Assembly: GCF_016615815.1 (NCBI RefSeq)
Contig: NZ_CP067112.1
Span: 2,356,001-2,420,000 of the forward strand
Source of the DNA: Luteimonas sp. MC1572
GTDB lineage: Bacteria > Pseudomonadota > Gammaproteobacteria > Xanthomonadales > Xanthomonadaceae
DNA length: 64,000 nucleotides
Reading direction: 5' to 3'
Below the pieces are notes generated by a model. That model had not been told where the DNA came from. It ran no database searches and saw nothing but the letters and a program-made list of their open reading frames with translations. A program made the translations under genes and the position numbers. Within the stretch, counting starts at the first letter, position 1. Each line of letters opens with the position of its first letter. Positions 45,586-57,548 of the stretch are shown in pieces.

Positions 45586-46515
45586 TCAGCCGCGCTTGGC
45601 GACCGCCTGCTGGTCGCCGAGGAACTGGCGCGGGTTGGCGACGCGGCCGTTTTCCCAGACCTCGAAGTGCACGTGCGCGCCGGTGCTGCGGCCGGTGGAG
45701 CCGGCACGCGCGATCTGCTGGCCCACGCGCACCAGGTCGCCCACCTTCACCACGTTGCGCGAGTTGTGCGCGTAGCGGGTGACGTAGCCGTTGCCGTGGT
45801 CCACCTCGACCACGTTGCCGTAGCCCGAGCGCACTCCGGAATAGCTGACCACGCCGTCGGCGACCGACATCACCGCGTCGCCGGTGTTGGCGTCGAAATC
45901 GATGCCCTTGTGGTACGCGGCGCCGCCGCCGAACGGATCGGCGCGGCGGCCGAAGCCGGAGGTGATGTAGCTGGCGGCCACCGGCGAACGCGAGGGCACG
46001 GCGTTGCGGTCGAGCTCGCGGTTGAACAGCAGCGACTCGAGCACCGAGAGCTGGCTGCCGGCGCCGGTGAGCTCGGAACCCGCCTGAGCGATGCCCTCGC
46101 GCAGCTCGGTGGCCGGCATGTCGCCGACCGGGCCGTAGCCGCCCACGCCCACCGGGCGGTTGAAGTCGAATTCGCCGTCGCCAAGCTGGGCAACGCGGGT
46201 CAGGCGGTCGCCGAGCGCGTTCAGGCGGTTGGCCTGGGCCTGCAGCTCGCCGAGGCGGGCGGCCAGTGCATTCACCTCGCGCTGCGCGGCGCGGCGGGTG
46301 TCATCAAGGCGCGCGTCCTGCGTCTGCAGCTGCGCCTGGAGGTTGTTCACGTGCCCGGCCTGCAGGCTGGCACCGAGCGTGGTGCCGAGCACCAGCATGG
46401 CAGCAGCGGCGGCGAGCGGTTTGCGGCCGGCGACGCGCGCGACCCGAAGGGCGCTGCGGCGGGCGTATTGCAGGAGCCACTCCTGCGAATGTTGAAGTGA
46501 GCGGTGTAGAGTCAT
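45586..46515 (-). CDS. M23 family metallopeptidase
   Basis: The product is 309 residues. An N-terminal membrane helix (PLAAAAAMLVLGTTLGASL) is followed by a coiled coil (NNLQAQLQTQDARLDDTRRAAQ) and a C-terminal LytM domain. Zinc and catalytic residues are visible in YHKGIDFDANTG (His and Asp) and GAHVHFEVWENG (HxH). It is predicted to be periplasmic, anchored by its N-terminus, and to cut peptidoglycan cross-bridges or activate amidases like EnvC/NlpD relatives. The start is three bases from the divergent dciA start, so each promoter must lie within the neighbour's coding region or the transcripts lack leaders. Confidence 0.9.
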   Translation of the reverse strand: MTLHRSLQHSQEWLLQYARRSALRVARVAGRKPLAAAAAMLVLGTTLGASLQAGHVNNLQAQLQTQDARLDDTRRAAQREVNALAARLGELQAQANRLNALGDRLTRVAQLGDGEFDFNRPVGVGGYGPVGDMPATELREGIAQAGSELTGAGSQLSVLESLLFNRELDRNAVPSRSPVAASYITSGFGRRADPFGGGAAYHKGIDFDANTGDAVMSVADGVVSYSGVRSGYGNVVEVDHGNGYVTRYAHNSRNVVKVGDLVRVGQQIARAGSTGRSTGAHVHFEVWENGRVANPRQFLGDQQAVAKRG

Positions 46516-46518
46516 CAG

Positions 46519-46944
46519 ATGTCCAGTTCCAGATCCAAGCAGGCAATCCCCCGAGGTCCACGCGCTGCCCTCGACGCGCTTCTGGCCGATACCGCCGGCC
46601 GTCCGATCCAGCGCGCCATGTGGCTCGACGCTCTGGACCGCCTGCTCCGTCCCCACTTGCCACCTTCACTGGCCGCGCACGCGCGGCTTGCGAATGTGGA
46701 TGGCGCGAAGCTGGTCTATCTGGTGGATTCGCCAATCTGGAACGCCAAACTCAGGCTTGCCGCTCCGGGACTCATCGAGGCCGCCCGATCGAACGGACTG
46801 GACGTCAACGAGCTCAAGGTCAGGACCACCACCCAGCCGCTTCTCCCGCCTGCGCGGACAGAAACAACCGTACTTCCCCTGTCGGCGACCGCTCCCGAAT
46901 CGTTGCGGGCCGCCTTGGCATCCTTGCGCGACGGGACATCCTAA
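46519..46944 (+). CDS. dciA: DciA-like replicative helicase loader (DUF721)
   Basis: The 141-residue protein has a DUF721 domain in the middle (LANVDGAKLVYLVDSPIWNAKLRLAAPGLIEAA), the DciA fold that loads DnaB at the origin in bacteria lacking DnaC. Location between secA and lpxC is the usual proteobacterial address of dciA. The C-terminal third is Pro/Thr-rich and disordered-looking, a known DciA feature. The start codon is only three bases from the divergent peptidase start. The 102 bp after it, to convergent lpxC, has two small AT/GC hairpins but no strong terminator. Confidence 0.85.
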   Translation: MSSSRSKQAIPRGPRAALDALLADTAGRPIQRAMWLDALDRLLRPHLPPSLAAHARLANVDGAKLVYLVDSPIWNAKLRLAAPGLIEAARSNGLDVNELKVRTTTQPLLPPARTETTVLPLSATAPESLRAALASLRDGTS

Positions 46945-47046
46945 ACGTCGAGGCGACGTGAAAAGTTAACGGAACCGGTGCTGCCGGCGCCATTTTCGTT
47001 AATTTTTCGTAAAATTGTGACCCGGGTTACCCGGATCGCGGCGCGT

Positions 47047-47955
47047 TCAGGCGGGTTGCAGGGCGCCGTAGACCACCGGGCCGGTGCCGGCCTCGGCAAA
47101 GGTGACTTCTTCCCAGGCCGAGCGGTCCGCCAGCAGCGCGCGCACCAGCGTGTTGTTCAGCGCGTGCCCGGACTTGAAGCCTTCGAAGGCGCCGATGACC
47201 GGGTGCCCGGCGAGATACAGGTCGCCCACCGCGTCGAGGATCTTGTGGCGAACGAATTCATCGGCGTAGCGCAGGCCGTCGTCGTTGAGCACGCGGAAGT
47301 CGTCGAGCACGATCGCGTTGTCCATCGAGCCGCCGAGGCCGAGGTTGCGGTCGCGCATGTATTCAAGGTCGTGCATGAAGCCGAAGGTCCGCGCACGGCT
47401 GACCTCGCGGATGTAGTTCTCGGTTGAAAATTCCACCTCGGCGCGCGACTGGCTGGTCGGGATGGCCGGGTGGTTGAACTCGATGGTGAAGCCCAGGCGG
47501 AACCCGTCGTAGGGCTCGAAGCGGGCGATCTTGTCGCCGTCGCGCACCTCCACCGTCCGCTTGACGCGGATGAAACGCTTGGGAGCGTCCTGCTCGACGA
47601 TGCCCGCCGACTGCAGCAGGAACACGAACGGACCCGACGAGCCGTCCATGATCGGCACTTCCGGCGCCGACAGCTCGATCAGGATGTTGTCGATGCCGAG
47701 GCCGGCGAGCGCCGACATCAGGTGTTCGACCGTCTGCACCTTGGCGCCGCCCTGCGACAGGCCGGTGCACAGCGTGGTCTCGCTGACGAGCATGGCGTCG
47801 GCCGGGATCTCGACCGGCGGCTCCACGTCGACGCGGCGGAACACGATGCCGGCGTCGGGCGCGGCCGGACGCATGGTCAGGTACACCTTTTCACCGCTGT
47901 GCAGCCCGACGCCGGTGGCGCGGGTGACATTCTTGATGGTGCGCTGCTGGACCAT
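47047..47955 (-). CDS. lpxC: UDP-3-O-acyl-N-acetylglucosamine deacetylase
   Basis: The 302-residue zinc amidase makes the committed step of lipid A synthesis. Zinc ligands are in [16 protein letters not shown] (His near 78) and [13 protein letters not shown] (His near 237, Asp near 241). The catalytic Glu is in that first motif and a general base His is in FKSGHALNN. The N-terminus [19 protein letters not shown] is typical. It is downstream of ftsZ as in most gammaproteobacteria. Translation starts at ATG 47955. Confidence 0.98.
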   Translation of the reverse strand: MVQQRTIKNVTRATGVGLHSGEKVYLTMRPAAPDAGIVFRRVDVEPPVEIPADAMLVSETTLCTGLSQGGAKVQTVEHLMSALAGLGIDNILIELSAPEVPIMDGSSGPFVFLLQSAGIVEQDAPKRFIRVKRTVEVRDGDKIARFEPYDGFRLGFTIEFNHPAIPTSQSRAEVEFSTENYIREVSRARTFGFMHDLEYMRDRNLGLGGSMDNAIVLDDFRVLNDDGLRYADEFVRHKILDAVGDLYLAGHPVIGAFEGFKSGHALNNTLVRALLADRSAWEEVTFAEAGTGPVVYGALQPA

Positions 47956-48046
47956 GGGGGCTCTGTGGGGACGCCGGCGTCGCAGCGCGGCAGATGAAAG
48001 CGGTTCGCAATTTACCACGCCATCCGCTGAACCTGAACGCACCGCC

Positions 48047-48070
48047 CCTTCCCCCGCGCACGGGGGAAGG
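48047..48070. repeat. palindromic C-rich/G-rich element between ftsZ and lpxC
   Basis: CCTTCCCCCG at 48047-48056 pairs perfectly with CGGGGGAAGG at 48061-48070 around CGCA. It lies 15 bp after the ftsZ stop and could slow read-through into lpxC. No T tract. Confidence 0.65.
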
Positions 48071-48085
48071 AACGGCGGCACGCGG

Positions 48086-49324
48086 TCAGTCCGCCTGGCG
48101 GCGCAGGAACGCCGGGATGTCCAGGTAGCTGTCGCTGCCGAAGTCCGCCACGGCCGGGGTGGCCGCCGCCGGCTCCGCCGAACCACGGCGCAGGCCGAAC
48201 CCGCCCACTGCCGACGCCGGTGCCACCGCCTGGCCGTCATCCTCTTCGATGAACATGCCGGTGGTGCCGTCGCGACGGCCCTGGGTGTTGATCAGCTGCA
48301 CGTGCGGGCGCTGGCGCGGGGCCTCGCCGAAGGCCGTGTCGCGGCCGGTCTGGCGCACGTGGCCACGGTTCAGGCCGGTGGCGACCACGGTGACGCGGAC
48401 CTCGTCCTGCATGTCCGGGTCGAGCACGGTGCCGATGACGATGGTCGCGTCCTCGCTGGCGAAGTTCTCCACGGTGCGGCCGACTTCGTCGAACTCGCTC
48501 ATGGTGAAGTCCGGGCCGGCGGTGATGTTGACCAGGATGCCGTTGGCGCCGGCCAGGTTGACGTCGTCGAGCAGCGGGTTCTGGATCGCGGACTCGGCGG
48601 CGGCCTGCGCGCGGTCGTCGCCGCGGGCGGTGCCGGTACCCATCATCGCCAGGCCCATCTCGCTCATCACGGTGCGCACGTCGGCGAAGTCGACGTTGAT
48701 CAGGCCCGGGCGGACGATCAGGTCGGCGATGCCCTGCACGGCGCCGAGCAGCACGTCATTGGCGGCGCGGAAGGCCTGCACCATGGTGGCATTGCGGCCG
48801 AGCACGGTGATCAGCTTCTCGTTGGGGATGGTGATCAGCGAGTCGCAATGCTGGCTCAGGTCCTCGATGCCCTTGAGGGCGACCTGCATGCGGCGGCGGC
48901 CTTCGAACGGGAACGGCTTGGTGACCACGGCGACGGTCAGGATGCCCATCTCCTTGGCCAGCTGCGCCACGACGGGTGCCGCACCGGTGCCGGTGCCGCC
49001 GCCCATGCCGGCGGTGATGAACACCATGTCCGCGCCCTGCAGCGCCGCCATGATCTGGTCGCGGTCCTCGAGCGCGGCCTGGCGGCCGACCTCGGGGTTC
49101 GCGCCGGCGCCCAGGCCCTTGGTGACTCCGGTGCCGAGCTGCAGCTGCAGCCGCGCGCCGCAGGTGCGGATGGCCTGCGCGTCGGTATTGGCGGTGATGA
49201 ATTCCACCCCGTCCACGCTGCCGTTGACCATGTGCGCGACCGCGTTGCCGCCGCCGCCGCCCACGCCGATGACCTTGATGACCGCGTTGGGGGCCATTTT
49301 TTCAACCAGTTCGAAGTGCGCCAT
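48086..49324 (-). CDS. ftsZ: cell division GTPase FtsZ
   Basis: The 412-residue tubulin homologue forms the Z ring. The N-terminal GTPase has [18 protein letters not shown] and the tubulin signature [18 protein letters not shown] (near 108). The T7 loop appears as [11 protein letters not shown]. The spacer is variable, and the C-terminal peptide [14 protein letters not shown] is the docking site for FtsA and ZipA. The ribosome site AAAGGA precedes ATG 49324. The 128 bp gap to ftsA suggests an additional ftsZ promoter, but no clear sequence was seen. Confidence 0.98.
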   Translation of the reverse strand: MAHFELVEKMAPNAVIKVIGVGGGGGNAVAHMVNGSVDGVEFITANTDAQAIRTCGARLQLQLGTGVTKGLGAGANPEVGRQAALEDRDQIMAALQGADMVFITAGMGGGTGTGAAPVVAQLAKEMGILTVAVVTKPFPFEGRRRMQVALKGIEDLSQHCDSLITIPNEKLITVLGRNATMVQAFRAANDVLLGAVQGIADLIVRPGLINVDFADVRTVMSEMGLAMMGTGTARGDDRAQAAAESAIQNPLLDDVNLAGANGILVNITAGPDFTMSEFDEVGRTVENFASEDATIVIGTVLDPDMQDEVRVTVVATGLNRGHVRQTGRDTAFGEAPRQRPHVQLINTQGRRDGTTGMFIEEDDGQAVAPASAVGGFGLRRGSAEPAAATPAVADFGSDSYLDIPAFLRRQAD

Positions 49325-49452
49325 GTCCGTGTCCTTTATGTAGTTATGTGTTGCTGTTGTCGTGTCGCGGCATTGCCAGGTGTTGCAAACTGCGTTTTCG
49401 TTTTCGTCGCCTCGCCCGCGGGGGTCCGGCGCGCGGTGTGTTCGCGTCCATC

Positions 49453-50688
49453 TCAGAACTCGCCGTTGAACCAGGTCTTGATCTTCTTCAGCAGGCTGCC
49501 GGCGCGGCCGCTCGGGATCACCGGGCGCCGCGGATGCTCGATCTGGCTGCCCATCAGCAGCAGGCCCACGCCGGTGGCGTGCACCGGGTTGTTGACCACT
49601 TCGCCCAGGCCGGTGACGTGCTGCGGGATGCCCACGCGCACCGGCATTTGCAGCATTTCCTCGGCCAGCTCCACCACGCCTTCCATCTTTGCCGAGCCGC
49701 CGGTGAGCACCATGCCGGCGCGCACGTGCTGCTCGAAACCCGAGCGGCGCAGTTCGGCCTGCACCATCTCGAAGATCTCCTCGTAGCGGGCCTGCACCGC
49801 CTGCGCGAGCGACTGCCGCGGCAGGCGACGCGGCGGGCGGTCGCCGACGCTGGGCACCTGGATCGATTCTTCGCTGGTCGCCAGCTGCGCCAGCGCGCAG
49901 GCGTAGCGCACCTTGATCTGCTCGGCTTCCGGGGTGGGCGTGCGCAGCATGTGCGCGATGTCCTCGGTGACCTTGTCGCCGGCGATCGGCAGGCTCGCGG
50001 TGTGGCAGATCGCGCCCTGCACGAACACCGCAAGATCCGTGGTGCCGGCGCCGATGTCGACCATCACCACGCCCAGCTCGCGCTCGTCGCTGGTCAGCAC
50101 CGCGGTGCTGGACGCCAGCGACGACAGCACCAGGTCGTCGATCTGCAGGCCGCAGCGCTGCACGCACTTGGAGATGTTGGCGGCGGCCGACTGCGCGCAC
50201 ACCACCAGGTGCGCGTGCACCTCGAGGCGCACGCCGGTCATGCCGACGGGATTGCGGATGCCTTCCTGCGAATCGTCCAGCACGTACTCGCGCGGGATGG
50301 CGTGCAGGATCTTCTGGTCGGCGGGGATGGCGACGGCCTTGGCGGCGTCGAGCACGCGGTCCAGGTCGCCCCAGGTGACCTCGCCGTCGCGGATCGGCAC
50401 GATGCCCGGCGAGTTCTTGCACTGCACGTGGTTGCCGGAGATCGAGGCGTAGACCGAGCGGATCTCGCAGCCGGCCATCAGCTCGGCCTCTTCCACGGCG
50501 CGCTGGATGGATTGCACGGTCGACTCGATGTCGACCACCACGCCGCGCTTCAGGCCCCGCGATTCGTGGCTGCCGATACCGATCACCTCGATCGGGTTGC
50601 CCGGCGAATACTCGCCGACCAGGGCCACGACCTTGGAGGTGCCGATGTCGAGGCCGACGATGAGGGCCTTGTCGCCTTTGCGGTTCAT
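49453..50688 (-). CDS. ftsA: cell division protein FtsA
   Basis: The 411-residue actin-like protein tethers FtsZ to the inner membrane. The ATPase core shows [20 protein letters not shown], the 1C domain, [16 protein letters not shown] and [11 protein letters not shown]. The C-terminal amphipathic helix [15 protein letters not shown] is the membrane-targeting sequence. The start overlaps the ftsQ stop by four bases (ATGA). Confidence 0.97.
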   Translation of the reverse strand: MNRKGDKALIVGLDIGTSKVVALVGEYSPGNPIEVIGIGSHESRGLKRGVVVDIESTVQSIQRAVEEAELMAGCEIRSVYASISGNHVQCKNSPGIVPIRDGEVTWGDLDRVLDAAKAVAIPADQKILHAIPREYVLDDSQEGIRNPVGMTGVRLEVHAHLVVCAQSAAANISKCVQRCGLQIDDLVLSSLASSTAVLTSDERELGVVMVDIGAGTTDLAVFVQGAICHTASLPIAGDKVTEDIAHMLRTPTPEAEQIKVRYACALAQLATSEESIQVPSVGDRPPRRLPRQSLAQAVQARYEEIFEMVQAELRRSGFEQHVRAGMVLTGGSAKMEGVVELAEEMLQMPVRVGIPQHVTGLGEVVNNPVHATGVGLLLMGSQIEHPRRPVIPSGRAGSLLKKIKTWFNGEF

Positions 50689-51392
50689 GCGTTTTGTTCC
50701 TTGGCCCATGTCAGGGCAAAGCCATTGGTGTAGCGAAGGTCGGCGCGGGCCAGCGGCCTGGGCGTCTGGGCCATGAGCTGCGGCAGCAGCCGCGCGAAGC
50801 GCGCAAGGCGCAGGCGCGCCTCGTGGCTGCCGATCACGACTTCGGTGTTGTTGGAAAGCACCAGCGTCCAGCTGCCCCGGCTGTCGAGCAGCAGCGCGGT
50901 CACGCCATAGCCGGTGGGCGCGAACAGCGTGCGCGACTCGTTGTAGAGGGCCACGACGTCGGCGGTACGCGCGGCCGGGCCGTGCAGGATCGGCAGGCCG
51001 GCCGGTGCGCTGACGCCCGCGGCCGGGAACACCTTGCCCTGCTGCGACAACAGGCTGTCGGTGCCCCAGCGTGCGAACGGGCGGTGCTCGTGCACCCGCA
51101 CTTCCAGCACGTCCGGCCAGGTCTTGCTGACTTCCGCATGGTCGACCCACGGCAGCACCGCGACGGCGGAGCGGGCCTCGTCCAGCCGGATCGCGAAGAA
51201 GCCCTGGGTGGCGTACGGCAGCACCGCTTCGCGCACCTTCGCGGCGTCGACCTGCTGCAGGTTGTCGTTGATGCGCAGCGTGCGCAGCGGCCAGCGCTCG
51301 GCGCCGATCCAGCCCTTGACCACGGCGACGACCGGCAGCGCGATCAGCGCCACCGCCAGGGTCCAGGCCAGGATCCGCGCCAGCGCGTTCAC
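50685..51392 (-). CDS. ftsQ: cell division protein FtsQ
   Basis: The 235-residue bitopic inner-membrane protein has a helix at residues 5-24 ([21 protein letters not shown]), a periplasmic POTRA domain ([22 protein letters not shown]) and the FtsQ/DivIB domain. It joins FtsL/FtsB to early divisome proteins. The start is a GTG at 51392 that overlaps the ddlB stop as GTGA; no ATG fits. Confidence 0.95.
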   Translation of the reverse strand: MNALARILAWTLAVALIALPVVAVVKGWIGAERWPLRTLRINDNLQQVDAAKVREAVLPYATQGFFAIRLDEARSAVAVLPWVDHAEVSKTWPDVLEVRVHEHRPFARWGTDSLLSQQGKVFPAAGVSAPAGLPILHGPAARTADVVALYNESRTLFAPTGYGVTALLLDSRGSWTLVLSNNTEVVIGSHEARLRLARFARLLPQLMAQTPRPLARADLRYTNGFALTWAKEQNA

Positions 51393-52330
51393 AGCGTCTG
51401 CTCCAGCACGCGCCAGCACAGCTCGGCGTAGTCGCAGCCGAGTACGGCGGCAGCCTTGGGCACCAGTGAATGACTGGTCATGCCCGGCGCGGTATTCACC
51501 TCGATCAGCTGCAGCCCGCGCGTGTTGTCGCGCATCACGTCCACGCGGCCCCAGCCGCTGCACCCCGCGGCGAGGAACGCCTGCAGCGACAGCGCGCGGA
51601 TCGCGTCCTCGTCGCTGCCGGACATGCCGGGGCACAGGTACTGCGTGTCGTCGGCGATGTACTTGGCGTGGTAGTCGTACCACTCGCCGGCCGGCACGAT
51701 ACGGATCGACGGCAGCGCCACGTCGCCGAGGATGCCGACGGTGAGCTCGTCGCCCTGCACCATCTGCTCCATCAGCAGCTCGCCGTCGTAACCGGCGGCG
51801 AACTCGATGGCCGGCGCCAGGTCGGCCGGCGCCAGCACGCGGAACACGCCGACGCTGGAGCCTTCGCACGACGGCTTGACGAATACCGGGTAGCCCAGCG
51901 CCTCGGCGGCGGCGCGCAGGTCGGCGCCCTTCGGCAGGCGCTCGAAGCGCGGCGTGGGCAGGCCGGCGGCGATCCACACCTGCTTGGTGCGCACCTTGTC
52001 CATGGTCAGCGCGCTGCCCAGCACGCCGGAGCCGGTGAACGGCACGCGCAGCGCCTGCAGCACGCCCTGCAGCACGCCGTTCTCGCCGTCGCCGCCGTGC
52101 AGGATGTTGAACACGCGGTCGAACTGGCGGTCCTGCAGCTCACGCAGCAGGTTGGGCACGCCGTCCACCGCGGCCACGTCCACGCCGCGCGACTGCAGCG
52201 CAGCCAGCACGTTGCGGCCGGAATCCAGCGAGACCTCGCGCTCGGCACTGGCACCGCCCATCAGCACGGCGACGCGACCGAAGTCCGCGGCGTGGGTGGT
52301 GCGCAGCGGAGGCAGGACGGATGCGGTCAT
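51389..52330 (-). CDS. ddlB: D-alanine--D-alanine ligase
   Basis: The 313-residue ATP-grasp enzyme joins two D-Ala for the peptidoglycan stem. Key stretches are [35 protein letters not shown] (the family more often has HGxxGEDG), [16 protein letters not shown] and ELMEQM-type [11 protein letters not shown]. The metal-binding [20 protein letters not shown] closes the site. It overlaps murC and ftsQ by four bases each. Confidence 0.97.
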   Translation of the reverse strand: MTASVLPPLRTTHAADFGRVAVLMGGASAEREVSLDSGRNVLAALQSRGVDVAAVDGVPNLLRELQDRQFDRVFNILHGGDGENGVLQGVLQALRVPFTGSGVLGSALTMDKVRTKQVWIAAGLPTPRFERLPKGADLRAAAEALGYPVFVKPSCEGSSVGVFRVLAPADLAPAIEFAAGYDGELLMEQMVQGDELTVGILGDVALPSIRIVPAGEWYDYHAKYIADDTQYLCPGMSGSDEDAIRALSLQAFLAAGCSGWGRVDVMRDNTRGLQLIEVNTAPGMTSHSLVPKAAAVLGCDYAELCWRVLEQTL

Positions 52331-53775
52331 GCGGCCTCCTCCGGGAAGCCTTCGCTGGCCAGCTGCTGTGCAACGTGGCCGATGTCGCCCGCGCCCATGA
52401 CCAGCAGCAGGTCGTTGTCCTGGAGGATGTCGGGCAGCACGTCGCGCAGCTCCGACGGCCCGCCCACGACCACCGGATCGATGCGGCCGCGCGCGCGGAT
52501 GGCACGCGCCAGCGCGCGCGAATCGGCGTTGGCGATCGGCGCTTCACCGGCCGGGTAGACCTCGGTCAGCACCAGCGCGTCGACGCCCGACAGCACGCCG
52601 GCGAAATCGTCGAGCAGGTCGCGGGTGCGGCTGTAGCGGTGCGGCTGGAACGCCACCACCAGGCGGCGCTCGGGCCAGCCGCCACGCGCGGCTTCGAACA
52701 CCGCGGCGAGCTCGTTGGGATGATGGCCGTAGTCGTCGACCAGCTGCACCCTGGCACCGCGCGCGGTGGTGAGTTCGGCCAGCATGTTGAAGCGACGACC
52801 GATGCCCTCGAAGCCACGCAGCGCGGCGGCGATGGCATCGGTGGACACGCCCAGCTGCCAGCCCACCGTGGCCGCGGCCAGCGCGTTCTGCACGTTGTGG
52901 CGGCCGGGCAACGCCAGCTGCACGGCGGTGCGCGAGCCGTCGGGCAGGCACAGCGTGAAGTGCATGCTCGGGCCCGACTGGCTGACATCGACGGCGCGCA
53001 CGTCGGCATCGTCGTGGAAGCCGTAGGTCATGACATGGCGCGACACGTTGCCGGCCAGCGCGGCGACCTCGGGGTCGTCCAGGCACAGCACTGCGAGACC
53101 GTAGAACGGCAGGCGGTGCAGGAATTCGGAGAACGCCTGCTGCACGCGGCTGAAGTCACCGCCGTAGTTCTCGAGATGGTCGACGTCGATGTTGGTGACG
53201 ATGGCGACCAGCGGGTTCAGGCGCAGGAAGCTGCCGTCGCTTTCGTCGGCTTCGGCCACCAGCCATTCGCCGCCGCCGAGGCGCGCGTTGGCGCCGGCCG
53301 CGAGCAGCTTGCCGCCGATCACGAACGTCGGGTCCAGGCCGCCTTCCGCCAGCACGCTCGACAGCAGCGAGGTGGTGGTGGTCTTGCCGTGGGTGCCGGC
53401 CACGGCCACGCCGCGGCGGAAGCGCATCAGCTCGGCCAGCATCTCCGCGCGCGGAACCACCGGGATGCGCTGCGCACGCGCCTCGAGCAGCTCCGGGTTG
53501 TCGGCGCGGATCGCGCTCGACGCCACCACGACGTCCTTGCCGAGCACGTTCGCCGCGGTGTGGCCGCGGTGGATGGCAATGCCGAGGCCGGCGAGGCGGC
53601 GCGTCACGGCATTGTCGGCAGTGTCCGAGCCGGAGACGTCGTAGCCCAGCGTGCGCAGCACCTCGGCGATGCCGCTCATGCCGGTGCCGCCGATGCCGAC
53701 GAAGTGCACGCGCGAATGGCGGCGTGCGAAGTCGGCCATCGCGATGCCGTGGCTTTCATCAAGGCGGCGCATCAT
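52327..53775 (-). CDS. murC: UDP-N-acetylmuramate--L-alanine ligase
   Basis: The 482-residue Mur ligase adds L-Ala to UDP-MurNAc. The N-terminal Rossmann domain reads [18 protein letters not shown]. The ATP loop is [20 protein letters not shown] near residue 124, and [18 protein letters not shown] is in the C-terminal domain. The start ATG overlaps the ftsW stop as ATGA, so no room is left for murG, which normally lies between these genes. Confidence 0.97.
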   Translation of the reverse strand: MMRRLDESHGIAMADFARRHSRVHFVGIGGTGMSGIAEVLRTLGYDVSGSDTADNAVTRRLAGLGIAIHRGHTAANVLGKDVVVASSAIRADNPELLEARAQRIPVVPRAEMLAELMRFRRGVAVAGTHGKTTTTSLLSSVLAEGGLDPTFVIGGKLLAAGANARLGGGEWLVAEADESDGSFLRLNPLVAIVTNIDVDHLENYGGDFSRVQQAFSEFLHRLPFYGLAVLCLDDPEVAALAGNVSRHVMTYGFHDDADVRAVDVSQSGPSMHFTLCLPDGSRTAVQLALPGRHNVQNALAAATVGWQLGVSTDAIAAALRGFEGIGRRFNMLAELTTARGARVQLVDDYGHHPNELAAVFEAARGGWPERRLVVAFQPHRYSRTRDLLDDFAGVLSGVDALVLTEVYPAGEAPIANADSRALARAIRARGRIDPVVVGGPSELRDVLPDILQDNDLLLVMGAGDIGHVAQQLASEGFPEEAA

Positions 53776-55085
53776 GCCCGGGCCCTCGGTGCAAAGGTGG
53801 GTTCGACGCGCTGGCGCAGGCGGCTGGTGCCGCGCGCGGCCAGCGAAGGCGTCGGCTGGGTGGTATCGGGTGGCGGCGGCATCGGGGCCTGCGCAGCCGC
53901 GGCGCCCTCGCCGCGCAGGCGCGCGACCTGGCGCTGGGCGCGGTCGAGTTCGTAGGAGACGCGCAGCAGCACGCCCATCGCGGCGCAGGTCATCAGCACG
54001 CTGGAGCCGCCCGACGACACCAGCGGCAGGGTCAGCCCCTTGGTGGGCAGCAAGCCGAGGTTGACGCCGATCGAGACCAGGCTCTGCAGGCTGATCCACA
54101 GCGCGATGCCGAATGCGCAGTAGCCGGCGAAGTGGCGACGCATCTCCACGCACTTCAGGCCGATCCAGAACGCGCGCCCGACCAGCAGCGCGTACAGGCC
54201 GATCACCGCGCACACGCCGATGAAGCCGAGTTCCTCGGCGATCACCGCGAGGATGAAGTCGGTGTGCGCCTCCGGCAGGTACGACAGTTTCTGGATCGAC
54301 GCGCCCAGGCCCACGCCCGTCAGCTCGCCGCGGCCGACCGCCATCAGCGCGTTGGCCAGCTGGTAGCCGCTGTTGAACGGATCGGCAAAGGGATCCATGA
54401 ACGACGTCAGGCGACGCATGCGGTAGGGCTCGGCGATCGCCACGAGCGCCAGCACCGGCAGCAGCGCCAGCACGGGTGCAGCCATGCGCGGCAGGTGCAC
54501 GCCGCCCAGCACCAGCATGCCGGCGGTGATGGCCAGCACCAGCGCCAGCGAGCCGAAGTCCGGCTGCAGCGCCAGCAGCGCCATCAGCGCGACCGCCACG
54601 CCCAGCGGCTTCAGCATCGCGCCCCAGGTGGCGTTGACCTCGTCGCGGAAGCGCACCAGGTAGCTCGCCAGCCACACGATGTACATCAGCTTGACCGCTT
54701 CCACCGCCTGGAACTTGGACACGCCGAGGTTGAGCCAGCGCTGCGCGCCGTTGACGCTGCTCCCCAGCCCCGGCACGAACACCAGCACCAGCATCAGGAA
54801 GCAGCCGACCAGCAGCAGGCGGTCGAAGCGCTCGATGGTCTTCAGCTCGGTGCGCATCGCCCAGAACGCGAGGCCCGCGCCCAGCGCCAGGAACACCAGG
54901 TGCCGGGTGAGGAAGTAGAACGGGCCGACGTCGAGGTCCTCGCCGATGGCGATCGAACTCGACGCCACCATCACCACGCCCAGCGCCGCCAGCCCGATCA
55001 CCGCGGCGAGCAGCCACGGGTCGAAGCGGCCGGCGATGGCATCGAGCCGGGTGGCCTGCGCGGAATGGTCGTGGCTGCGGTCCAT
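53772..55085 (-). CDS. ftsW: septal peptidoglycan polymerase FtsW
   Basis: The 437-residue SEDS protein has about ten transmembrane helices. Conserved pieces are [84 protein letters not shown] and [19 protein letters not shown]. It polymerises lipid II glycan strands with FtsI. A Pro/Ala-rich cytosolic tail extends about 40 residues past the last helix. Its ATG shares one base with the mraY stop. Confidence 0.97.
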   Translation of the reverse strand: MDRSHDHSAQATRLDAIAGRFDPWLLAAVIGLAALGVVMVASSSIAIGEDLDVGPFYFLTRHLVFLALGAGLAFWAMRTELKTIERFDRLLLVGCFLMLVLVFVPGLGSSVNGAQRWLNLGVSKFQAVEAVKLMYIVWLASYLVRFRDEVNATWGAMLKPLGVAVALMALLALQPDFGSLALVLAITAGMLVLGGVHLPRMAAPVLALLPVLALVAIAEPYRMRRLTSFMDPFADPFNSGYQLANALMAVGRGELTGVGLGASIQKLSYLPEAHTDFILAVIAEELGFIGVCAVIGLYALLVGRAFWIGLKCVEMRRHFAGYCAFGIALWISLQSLVSIGVNLGLLPTKGLTLPLVSSGGSSVLMTCAAMGVLLRVSYELDRAQRQVARLRGEGAAAAQAPMPPPPDTTQPTPSLAARGTSRLRQRVEPTFAPRARA

Positions 55086-56170
55086 CAGCGCACCTTCAAC
55101 GTGGCGAGGCCGACCAGCACCAGCACCACCGAGATGATCCAGAAGCGCACGATCACGCGCGGCTCGGGCCAGCCCTTGAGTTCGAAGTGGTGGTGGATGG
55201 GCGCCATGCGGAACACGCGCTTGCCGGTGAGCTTGAACGACGCCACCTGGATCATCACCGACAGCGTCTCGATGACGAAGATGCCGCCCATGATCACCAG
55301 CACCAGCTCCTGGCGCACGATCACCGCCACCGTGCCGAGCACCGCGCCCAGCGCCAGCGCGCCGATGTCGCCCATGAACACCATGGCCGGATAGGTGTTG
55401 AACCACAGGAACCCGAGCCCGGCCCCGGCGATGGCGGCGCAGATGATCACCAGCTCACCGGCGCCCGGCACGCGCGGGATCTGCAGGTACTCGGAGAACT
55501 GCGCATGGCCCGACGCGTAGGCGAACACGCCCAGCGCGCAGGCCACCAGCACCGTCGGCATGATCGCCAGGCCGTCGAGGCCGTCGGTCAGGTTGACCGC
55601 GTTGGAGAATCCGACGATCCAGAAGTAGGCGATCGCCACGAAGCCGACGCCGGCCAGCGGCAGCGCGATCGACTTGAAGAACGGCACGTAGAACGTGGTG
55701 GCGGCGGGCACGTCCGCGTACAGCCACAGGTACAGCGCCGCGGCCAGGCCGAACACCGACTGCGCGGCGTACTTCCAGCGCGACTTCAGGCCGTTCGGGT
55801 CGCGCCTGACGATCTTGATCCAGTCGTCGTACCAGCCGATGGCGCCGAAGGCCACCATCACGCCCAGCACCACCCACACGTACTTGTTGCGCAGGTCGCC
55901 CCACAGCAGCACCGATGCCAGCACCGTGACCAGGATCAGCGCGCCACCCATGGTCGGCGTGCCGGCCTTGGAGAAATGCGTCTGCGGGCCGTCGCTGCGG
56001 ATCGGCTGGCCGCCCTTGTACTGCGCGAGCTTGCGGATCACCGCCGGGCCCCACCACAGCGACAGGAACAACGAAGTCAGCGCCGCCAGGATGCCGCGGA
56101 AGGTCAGGTAGCCGAACAGGCCGAACAGGCCTTCGAGCTGCTGCAGCCAGCGGGAGAGTTCAAGCAGCAT
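55085..56170 (-). CDS. mraY: phospho-N-acetylmuramoyl-pentapeptide transferase
   Basis: The 361-residue, ten-helix enzyme makes lipid I from UDP-MurNAc-pentapeptide and undecaprenyl phosphate. Catalytic aspartates are in [15 protein letters not shown] and [30 protein letters not shown] is the family HHH signature. Length equals E. coli MraY (360). The first 11 bases overlap the 3' end of murF. Confidence 0.98.
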   Translation of the reverse strand: MLLELSRWLQQLEGLFGLFGYLTFRGILAALTSLFLSLWWGPAVIRKLAQYKGGQPIRSDGPQTHFSKAGTPTMGGALILVTVLASVLLWGDLRNKYVWVVLGVMVAFGAIGWYDDWIKIVRRDPNGLKSRWKYAAQSVFGLAAALYLWLYADVPAATTFYVPFFKSIALPLAGVGFVAIAYFWIVGFSNAVNLTDGLDGLAIMPTVLVACALGVFAYASGHAQFSEYLQIPRVPGAGELVIICAAIAGAGLGFLWFNTYPAMVFMGDIGALALGAVLGTVAVIVRQELVLVIMGGIFVIETLSVMIQVASFKLTGKRVFRMAPIHHHFELKGWPEPRVIVRFWIISVVLVLVGLATLKVR

Positions 56171-57548
56171 GGGTGTCGTCCTTCGTCAGCAGCGCGGCAA
56201 CCACGCGATCCATCGCGCTGCCGCGCGACCCTTTCACCAGAATTGTCGGAACGTCCGCAGCAGGTGCGGCCGCTGCCAGCGCGGCGGCCAGCGCATCCGC
56301 GAGCTCGGTATGCGAGGCGTGCACCTCGCCGCCCGGGCCGAACGCCTCGGCGGCGACCGCGCTCAGCGCGCCCAGTGCATACAGGCGTGCCACGCCGGCA
56401 TCACGCGCACGGCGGCCGGCGGCCTCGTGCAGCGCGACGGCGTCGGCACCGAGTTCGCGCATGTCGCCCAGCACCAGCCAGCCTTCCCCCGGTGCCGCAG
56501 CCAGGATGTCGATGGCCGCAGCCAGCGAGCCGGGGTTGGCGTTGTAGCTGTCGTCGACCAGCCAGGCGCCAGCGGCCAGGCGATGGCGTACCAGGCGACC
56601 CGCGACCGGCTCGACGCTGGCCAGGCCCGCCGCGATCGCGTCCAGCCCCGCGCCGCACGCCAGCGCGAGCGCCGCGGCGGCCAGCGCATTGGCCACGTTG
56701 TGGCGGCCCGGCAGCGGCAGCGTCACCGCGATCTCGCCTTCGCGCGCCACCAGCACGAACGTGGTGCCGTCCTCGCCCAGCACCACGTCGCGTGCGCGCA
56801 CGTCGGCGCGCGCGTCGAAGCCGAAGCGCAGCAGGCGGCGGCCGTGCGCGCGTTCGGCGAAATAGGGTTCGAACGCGTCGTCGGCGTTGAGCACCGCGGT
56901 GCCGTCGTCGGGCAGCGCGTCGTAGATCGCGGCCTTGGTGTCGGCCACGCCGAGCAGGCTGCCCATGCGCTCGAGGTGCGCGGGCGCCACGTTGTTGACC
57001 ACCGCCACCCGCGGCCGCGCGATGGCGGTCAGGTAGGCGATGTCGCCGGGCTGGCCGGCGCCCATCTCGTAGATGGCGAACTCGGCATCATCCGGTGCGT
57101 CGATGACCGCCAGCGGCAGGCCGATCTCGTTGTTGCGGTTGCCCGGGTTGCAGTAGGTGCGGCCGCAGCGCGACAGGATCGGCAGCAGCAGCTGCTTGAC
57201 GCTGGTCTTGCCGTTGCTGCCGGTGATCGCGACCACCAGCGTGCTGCGCTGCGCCTGCAGCGCGGCGGCGAGCGAGCCGAGTGCGGCGACGGTGTCGGCC
57301 ACCACCACCTGCGGCAGCGGCGCATCCACCAGGCGCGAAACCAGCGCCGCGCGCGCGCCGGCGGCGGCCGCCGCGGCCACGTGGTCATGGCCATCGAAGG
57401 TGTCGCCGGCGATCGCCACGAACAGCGGGGCGCCGGAGCCGGCGTGCAGGCCGCGGGAGTCGGTGACCACGGCATCGACCACGATGTCGTCGCCTTCGAG
57501 ACGGCCGTTGCAGGCCTGGGCGATGCGCGACAGTGCCAGCGGATTCAT
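56160..57548 (-). CDS. murF: UDP-MurNAc-tripeptide--D-alanyl-D-alanine ligase
   Basis: The 462-residue Mur ligase adds D-Ala-D-Ala made by DdlB. ATP loop [17 protein letters not shown] near 110; [16 protein letters not shown] (metal Glu); [14 protein letters not shown]; and [17 protein letters not shown], the MurF-specific DSYNANP signature. It overlaps murE by four bases and mraY by 11. Confidence 0.97.
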   Translation of the reverse strand: MNPLALSRIAQACNGRLEGDDIVVDAVVTDSRGLHAGSGAPLFVAIAGDTFDGHDHVAAAAAAGARAALVSRLVDAPLPQVVVADTVAALGSLAAALQAQRSTLVVAITGSNGKTSVKQLLLPILSRCGRTYCNPGNRNNEIGLPLAVIDAPDDAEFAIYEMGAGQPGDIAYLTAIARPRVAVVNNVAPAHLERMGSLLGVADTKAAIYDALPDDGTAVLNADDAFEPYFAERAHGRRLLRFGFDARADVRARDVVLGEDGTTFVLVAREGEIAVTLPLPGRHNVANALAAAALALACGAGLDAIAAGLASVEPVAGRLVRHRLAAGAWLVDDSYNANPGSLAAAIDILAAAPGEGWLVLGDMRELGADAVALHEAAGRRARDAGVARLYALGALSAVAAEAFGPGGEVHASHTELADALAAALAAAAPAADVPTILVKGSRGSAMDRVVAALLTKDDTHAA

